Source: Oehlia diaphana
Lineage: Eukaryota; Glomeromycota; Glomeromycetes; Glomerales; Glomeraceae
Reading direction: 5' to 3'
NCBI GenBank assembly: GCA_003833135.1
Contig: QZLH01000014.1
Location: 39,239-103,238, forward strand
DNA: 64,000 bases
Part shown: positions 58,341-64,000 of the stretch, one piece after another
Layout of the letters: the number at the start of each line of letters is the position of its first letter
Numbering within the stretch: the first letter of the stretch is position 1
Notes under the pieces: model-generated
What the model was told of the DNA's origin: nothing
Databases searched by the model: none
Seen by the model: only the letters and a program-made list of their open reading frames with translations
Translations under genes and position numbers: made by a program

Positions 58341-58959
58341 ATGGTACGAAAAAAAGGCCCCGTTTGGGATCATTTTGAAATATTAAGTAATGTTGTCAAT
58401 TCACATCCCCATGTAAGATGTAAATACTGTTCCAAGGAGTATAAACGAGCTGTTCCTGAACGAATGCAAACTCATCTTGACAAAAATTGCGCACAAGCAC
58501 CAAATTCTACTAAATCTCAATCCAATATGGAAAAATCTCTTAATCTTTCATTATCCAAAGTATTATCACCAGAAGATTTGCGCTATCTTGGATATTGTTC
58601 TCAATGTGGTATAGGAACCGAAAAAAATGAAGAAAAAGCATTTCAATTATACAAAGTAGCTGCTAATAAAGGTCTTGTTAGTTCAATAAATGATCTTGGT
58701 TACTGTTATCAACATGGAATAGGAACTGAAAAAGACGAAGTTAAAGCATTTGGATTATATAATGAAGCAGCTGAGAAAGGTTGTGTTGAATCAATGCGTA
58801 ATCTTGCATATTTATACCAAAATGGAATAGGAACTGAAAAAAATGAAATTAAAGCATTTGAATTATATAAAGAAGCAGATGATAAGGCGATATTAATAAT
58901 GCAATACGTAAACTTGGGGAATGTTATCAACATGGAATAGGAATCGTCTTTATGGATTA
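58341..58959 (+). pseudogene. BED zinc finger-Sel1 protein, shortened and frameshifted
   Basis: From ATG 58341 the frame gives 199 codons. Residues 1-50 are a BED-type finger ([12 protein letters not shown], then [10 protein letters not shown]-x2-C and H-x4-C). Three 36-residue Sel1 repeats follow ([20 protein letters not shown] and variants). Compared with its paralogue at 62796, two linker segments are missing (about 16 and 24 residues). One base is lost at about 58886, so the fourth repeat is out of frame (in the other frame GECYQHGIG is visible) and ends at TAA 58957. It could still make a truncated protein. Sel1 repeats are protein-binding scaffolds. Confidence 0.75.
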
Positions 58960-59435
58960 AAAAGTGGTGAAAGCAATTAAGCCAAATTTTATATTAAGAA
59001 CTTTTCGTAATTAAATTAGATTTTATTCGTTCCTTTACATAACAATTTATATTTTTCATTTAAGTTTATTTTTTCAAAATTACGTACACATTTCCTTTAC
59101 ATATTCGAATATGCAAAAACTATTTTTATGATAACTAAAATTCTACATATTTAACATTTAAGATAATATAATCGTTCTATACTTTTATATAATATGGAAA
59201 ACAATATTATTTATCAATTAAATTATCCCAATATTTCTTTTTAAAAAAATCAATAAAGATATTATATATATATATTATCGCGTAATTTCATGATTATATA
59301 TACCACTATAGTATTTATGTTTCTTATACTACATATTATTACTAAAATATCAGGAATATGTTATCATTATATATCAAATTATATTCTATAGTCAATTTTA
59401 TTCCACATTGATACATTAATTATTTTATTATGAAA

Positions 59436-59475
59436 CCAGGAGTAACCCGTCGCGCTGCGCCGGGAATAAAACTTG
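59436..59475 (-). mobile_element. Helitron 3' end with GC hairpin
   Basis: On the minus strand CCCGGCGCAGCGCGACGGG folds into a GC stem, then TTACTCCTGG ends at CTGG (the CTRR terminus), followed by T as expected of Helitron insertion between A and T. It lies about 235 bases after the helicase remnant, in the same orientation. Confidence 0.6.
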
Positions 59476-59707
59476 CCCATCAAGTCAAGAAAAGTAACAA
59501 TGATATGGCTATATTTTAGAAATAGGTTTAGTATTTTAATAATATTATTTACAGTATGATAAGGTTAGAAGAAAATATTCTAATAAATTTATATAATTTA
59601 CATATTTATATTAATAAAAGTGAATTGTGTATGAATGTTATATATAAAATATTATACATGAAATATTGTTATATATACAAAATGTTATTTTTAAATGTGA
59701 ATTCTAT

Positions 59708-59926
59708 TTATAGAATGAAATATTCACAGTATACAATGTTTCTTGTCTTGCAGTCCTCACCATTATCTATAAAAACCTTAATATGTTGATATACAGTTAC
59801 TCTTGAGAAATATAATTGCTCATGTGTAAAGACAGGTTCAGGTAGGTAAACACCAACCCTGCTCAGAGTTTGTCCATTAATCGTTATTGAGAATGCAACA
59901 CATACTGGAAATTGACATTGATTCAA
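59708..59926 (-). pseudogene. Helitron helicase C-terminal remnant
   Basis: 72 codons read QFPVCVAFSITINGQTLSRV, then GVYLPEPVFTHEQLYFSRVT and VYQHIKVFIDNGED. They match the C-terminal motif of Pif1-family Helitron helicases, where the usual text is T-I-N-K-S-Q-G-Q-T-L and Q-L-Y-V-A-L-S-R. Here KSQ and part of VAL are deleted in frame. Without that motif the helicase would not work. Truncated at its 5' side near 59930. Confidence 0.8.
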
Positions 59927-60037
59927 AGTAAAGTCTCATTATTTTTCACCTCATATTACTTCTCATTATTCGTCTCCCATTATTTTCTATTACATCTTTT
60001 CATTTCCCATTATTTCTTTTTCTCTCCTATTTACTTC

Positions 60038-60165
60038 CATCACCCTTTTTCGTCTCCCATCACTGCTCTTCGTCTCCCATCACTCCTCTTTGTCTCCCAT
60101 CACTCCTTTTCGTCTCCTATCACTCCTTTTCGTCTCCCATCACTCCTTTTCGTCTCCCATAACTC
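60038..60165. repeat. 20-base pyrimidine-rich minisatellite
   Basis: About six head-to-tail copies of TCGTCTCCCATCACTCCTTT inside a longer C/T-rich tract (59938-60290). The overlapping long frames rich in SPITPFRLPSL are products of the repeat. It directly adjoins the truncated Helitron side. Confidence 0.85.
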
Positions 60166-60690
60166 TTTTTCATCATTCATCATGTCCTATTTTTCCTTTT
60201 TGTTTCCTATCACTTCTCATTACTCTTTTTTACCCCTTTCTTTTCCTATTACTTTCCATTACTCCATTGTTATTTCATTTTAGCATCTTTCTCCTTGATC
60301 ATTGTAATTTACTTATCTTTTTTATTTATTGTTATTGTTTATTTATTTGTATCACTTCATTAAAAATAAATACAGTGATTTTTTTTTTAAAAATAGAAAA
60401 TGTGGGACTTAAATTTTAATATTTGCAAATAAAATTTCATTAAACAAGATTATTTTGAATAAATATGTTTGCAAAAAAAATTTCTTACAAATATCTTCAC
60501 AATAAAATCATATATTTGCCGATCAAATAAATGGCCTTAACTTTTAAGTTTAAATCAGCACGGAATCATGCGGTACACAATTCAAAGATTATACAGGCTA
60601 ATCTAAACGTTAGAAGATCGACATGTATTTTTTTTATTAGATACAGTAGATTCCCAAAGATTATAAATAAATAAACGACGACATTATGTA

Positions 60691-60797
60691 ATTCGAATTT
60701 GTCTTTAAGTAATATACTTTTATCTACAGTGACACCGTCCTTTGTGATCTTAGGGCTACCATATGGTTGTTCAATCAACACATTACGTTCCTTTGAT
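60691..60797 (-). pseudogene. HSP60 (mitochondrial chaperonin) fragment
   Basis: 35 codons encode [20 protein letters not shown], then [12 protein letters not shown], a nearly unmistakable match to the N-terminal nucleotide-site region of group I chaperonin (usually TVAKSI; here Ala to Asp). Both sides lose similarity at once. No splice sites are evident. A single displaced exon piece, not a gene. Confidence 0.8.
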
Positions 60798-61282
60798 CTT
60801 CTAGAAGTATATAATTAATATAAGTTATTATTTATTTTCTTTGTGTAATTTTATTAGCGATTATCCGGGTCATATAACATTTTGACATATTAGTTCAATT
60901 ACTTTGGACACGGGACGAAGCCACATTATCTACGAAAAAATAAATTTAACTTACTGTTTTCGTCGCTTAGATCAAAAGAATAAGAGAATATTAACAGTTA
61001 GACGTTTTCTTAAAAAAAAAAATAAAAATAGAAAAAAGTAAATAAAGAACAGCATAACATATTTGTACCTTTGAAGAAACCGGAACCTACAAAAATTAAA
61101 AAAAAATTTCGAATTATTTTTGAAAACTTATCAGTTCCGTTCATAATCCATAAATTTGACCGGATTCCTACAAATAGAAAAAATTTTAAAAAAAATAACG
61201 TTTTTACTTGAAGTTTTCAACACTTCACAAGGAAGAGGAGCCCAACTTCTTACAAAAATAAAACAGTAATATACCATTTTTT
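60798..61282. other. Intergenic
   Basis: AT-rich, no gene seen; ends where similarity to the 51 kb F-box pseudogene begins. Confidence 0.35.
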
Positions 61283-61697
61283 ATGTCATATTTCAACTCT
61301 GAACATTTTTCTATCAAAATATTATAGAATTCTTGTTGCAAAAGAAATTGATTATGGATCCGATAGAAATTATATGTTCACATTGATACTCCTAAATAAT
61401 CGAAGTGATTGGAGTGACGCTTGAAGCAGTCGGATTTCTTGTCTTCGTAGTAAGTAACTATGGGATAATTTTCGTCACCATTAATAATTATGCTACCAGA
61501 GGTGTGGTGTGGTAAGACTACCCGTAATTATGTCGTACAAAGAATTTTTATAGAAATTGATAGAATGGCGCCAAGGATTACTGGAACTACAACTTCGCAC
61601 TATAATTTATTAACTATTAAACATGAAAATAAAAGATTTGAATCATCTTGTAATTCTTCAAGTATCAATAAAGTACATCCTTATTGAATCTGGACAT
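61283..61697 (-). pseudogene. F-box/LRR-like pseudogene, truncated
   Basis: From ATG 61695-61697 the minus strand reads MSRFNKDVLY then stop; in the next frame ILEELQDDSNLLFSCLIVNK with TAG where Trp is expected, followed by CEVVVPVIL and NPWR-like sequence. 61283-61440 matches 50998-51185 of the other pseudogene closely (both contain ATTCTTGTTGCAAAAGAAAT). The LRR part and C-terminus are missing. It lacks the MITE that splits the other copy. Confidence 0.75.
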
Positions 61698-62480
61698 TAA
61701 TCTTATTTAATTCTTTTTTCATAAATTTTTTATTTCTTTGAGGAAAAAAAAAAAAATATTATGATATAAAAAGTAATTACCGGTAAGCCCTGAATTGCTG
61801 AATAATGCATTAGATCATCCTTTGTGTGACTTCAAGAATGAATTTTTAATATTACGTATCGATGATTTAAATATTTTAAATATAATAAGTAATGTAACTA
61901 AATGTTTTATTCGTTCGGGAATGGATAATCTATTAATTGCAGATTATAAACTAAAGAAAAAAAATAATTTTATTAACTTTTACGTCGAAAAGATTTTTTT
62001 TTTTTTTAAAAAAAAAAAAAGGAAAGAAAGAAACAATACGTTTATATTACGATTAGCCGGTCAATTAGCAATTCAAATTTTACTTAATCCGTTATTATTA
62101 ATAAATTTGGCGGGTACTGTACATCATTTTTTTCACAAATAATATTTTGTCTTTAACTTCTTTAACGTATTTACGTTACTCATTCTTTCAACAATTTCTA
62201 TCAATATCTACAACAAAAAAAATGAATTTAAAGAATGAAAAATAGATAAATGCATTAATAAACAAGCCACGTAACTAACTTTTTATTTATTAAATTAAAA
62301 TTTTCTTTATTAATTTCCTTAATATGAACAATTCCTTTTAAAATTTTAACGAAAAATAGAAAAAAGAAAGGATAAACTATAATAAATTTTTTTTTGTTTT
62401 TTTAACCAATTAAATTGGGTTTTTTGTAAGATATGTAAAGAAAAATAGAATGAATTTCTTTTTGTGTAATGAAGAAAATC
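61698..62480. repeat. Segmental duplicate of 52346-52760 and flank
   Basis: Upstream flank of the F-box pseudogene. It parallels 52346-53200 (GTAATTACCGGTA, CGTATCGATGATTTAAAT, GATTATAAACTAA, TACGTTACTCATTC). A 115-codon frame at 61795-62142 (RIDDLNILNIISNVTKCFIR, LRLAGQLAIQILLNPLLL) is open here but broken in the other copy; its status is uncertain. Confidence 0.6.
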
Positions 62481-62795
62481 TGTGTTACATATCCATTGCC
62501 GAAAATCATTATTTTGGTAGTATTTTGACCATTATTAACCATGTAATTTTCCATGACCAGTTAATTAACCGGTAAAATAATTCCATATGAAAGGCACGAT
62601 TATTCTATTGCTACTTTCGTTTATAAGCTTAAAACATTTTCGTGATTAGATAAAATTGTAAATTAACCAGTTTTTTTCTATATAATTAAACGTTCTCTTC
62701 TTAACTTGCTTCTTATCTCTTCACAATTATTTCTTACATTTTTTTTTAATTATCTTTATAAAATCATCCTTTATTTTCAAAAATAATTGAACAAA

Positions 62796-63557
62796 ATGGT
62801 ACGAAAAAAAGGGCCCGTCTGGAATCATTTTGAAATAATAAGCAATACTATCAATTCACATCCCCATGTAAAATGTAAATACTGTTCTAAGGAATATAAA
62901 CGAGCTGTTCCTGAACGAATGCAAACACATCTTGATAAAAAGTGCGTACAAGCACCAAATTCTGCTAAATCTCAGTCCAAACAACAAAATACTACGTCTA
63001 ATTTGGACCATTTAAGCGAGGAAGAGAAAAAATCTCTTAAGCTTTTAATATCCAAAGTATTATCCCCCTACAAGTTATCAAATAAAGAAAAGGTAAAAAT
63101 GCAAACGGATGATATTGACCAATCGCCAGGCGATATGCGCCATCTTGGATATTGTTATCAGCGTGGTATAGGAACCGAAAGAAACGAAGAAAAAGCATTT
63201 GAATTATACAAAGTAGCTGCTAATAAAGGTCATGTTATTTCAATAAATGATCTTGGATACTGTTATCAACATGGAATAGGAACTGAAAAAGATGAAATTA
63301 AAGCATTTGAATTATATAAAGAAGCAGCAGAGAAAGGTTGTGTTGAATCGATGCGTAATCTTGGTTATTTTTATCAGAATGGAATAGGAACCGAAAAAAA
63401 TGAAGCCAAAGCATTTAAATTATATAAAAAAGCAGCTGAAAAAGGTGATATTAATGCAATACGTAACCTTGGAGAATGTTATCAACATGGAATAGGAACC
63501 GAGAAGAACGAAATTAAAGCATCCGAATGGATAAAAAAAGCGGTTGAAAGTAATTAA
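62796..63557 (+). CDS. BED zinc finger-Sel1 repeat protein
   Basis: First ATG 62796 ([17 protein letters not shown]) gives 253 residues; three upstream codons exist only through TTG. BED finger: C27, C30, H45 and C50 in [20 protein letters not shown] and HLDKKC. A linker (65-112) is followed by four Sel1 repeats of 36 residues ([40 protein letters not shown] and two more). BED fingers bind DNA and often derive from hAT transposases; Sel1 repeats mediate protein contacts. The combination suggests a domesticated DNA-binding scaffold (inference). Intact paralogue of 58341-58959; promoter and 3' flank are duplicated too. Confidence 0.85.
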   Translation: MVRKKGPVWNHFEIISNTINSHPHVKCKYCSKEYKRAVPERMQTHLDKKCVQAPNSAKSQSKQQNTTSNLDHLSEEEKKSLKLLISKVLSPYKLSNKEKVKMQTDDIDQSPGDMRHLGYCYQRGIGTERNEEKAFELYKVAANKGHVISINDLGYCYQHGIGTEKDEIKAFELYKEAAEKGCVESMRNLGYFYQNGIGTEKNEAKAFKLYKKAAEKGDINAIRNLGECYQHGIGTEKNEIKASEWIKKAVESN

Positions 63558-64000
63558 GCCAAATTATGTATTAAGAATTTTTTCGTAATTAAATCAGATT
63601 TTACTCGTTCCTTTAAATTACAATTTTTCTTTTACCTCAAGTTTATTTTCTATCTATTTATCAAAATTCGTACAAGACGCTTTGACGATCATTAGTTCAC
63701 GTTTACAACATTCGAATATGCAAAAACTATTTTTTATGAAGCTTAAACAGCATCTCTTAACTGTAATTGTTAAGCTTTTTCTTGGACTCAATAAAATTTT
63801 ATTAGAAAAATTTTTTACTCATTAAGACTTCCTATTAAGTATAATAATTTTATTATTAAAGAATTCATACGTATATTTTTAAAAATTAGCATTATATGAC
63901 AATAATATCATTCTATATAATATATGAAAACAATATTATTTATCAATTAAATTATCCCAAAATATTTCAAAAAAAAAAAAAAAAAAAAAAATTAAAAAAA
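63558..64000. other. 3' flank, duplicated
   Basis: TTAAGCCAAATTATGTATTA and TTTATCAATTAAATTATCCC match 58978-59230, so the duplicated unit extends to near the end of the window, which closes in an A run. Confidence 0.5.

Noticed and set aside
59912..60419. Two long overlapping frames rich in Ser, Pro, Phe and Leu
   Set aside because: They arise from a 20-base minisatellite readable in several frames; repeat-driven, not coding.

Overview
The window looks like nuclear DNA of an arbuscular mycorrhizal fungus, most probably Rhizophagus irregularis or a close relative. This is a judgement from gene content, with no database search. Supporting points are: very AT-rich DNA; short GT-AG introns; many lineage-typical expanded families (F-box/LRR-like proteins, a TKL-like kinase with the N-terminal Cys motif seen in this group, BTB-BACK-TLDc, BED zinc finger with Sel1 repeats, a MATA-type HMG box, a Crinkler header); and dense small transposable elements. 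I saw no rRNA, tRNA, CRISPR or prokaryotic operon structure. There is one long N gap (51319-52094) and one single N (29939).

Layout. 1-3.4 kb: repeats and unidentified coding-like fragments. 3.4-12.3 kb: a divergent F-box gene, a three-exon kinase gene with a 5-base frame disruption, and two F-box genes. 12.6-18.4 kb: a segment bounded by inverted arms of about 0.27-0.34 kb that is visibly more GC-rich. It holds, all on the minus strand, remains of a Cys-rich header gene, a small multi-exon gene, a coiled-coil gene with a nuclease-like domain, and a Crinkler with a restriction-nuclease-like C-terminus. Almost all carry frame breaks. 19.4-24.5 kb: two F-box genes around an island of nested small transposons with readable target-site duplications. 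24.5-31.9 kb: mostly non-coding, with an 0.8 kb tandem duplication at the single N. 31.9-37.0 kb: two F-box genes on the plus strand. 37-42.3 kb: several inverted-repeat elements, a three-copy 0.55-0.63 kb repeat and an F-box fragment fused to other sequence. 45-47.1 kb: an intact two-exon BTB-BACK-TLDc gene and a decayed copy of its first exon. 50.4-54.3 kb: an F-box pseudogene split by an element containing the gap, then a frame-broken multi-exon gene. 55.7-56.6 kb: a MATA-HMG gene. 58.3-63.6 kb: two BED-Sel1 paralogues, a Helitron end with helicase remnant, an HSP60 fragment and a second F-box pseudogene, all partly explained by segmental duplication.

How it fits together. Seven intact F-box genes and three decayed ones share a conserved N-terminal F-box, a central Cys/aromatic motif and (except one) a C-terminal GVIKDF-like motif. 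By family knowledge they would be substrate receptors of SCF ubiquitin ligases. Five of them also share a bipartite sequence 130-200 bases upstream of the ATG. The region reads as a fast-turnover accessory locus driven by tandem duplication and transposons. Several start positions were moved to the first ATG because the longest open frame began at TTG.
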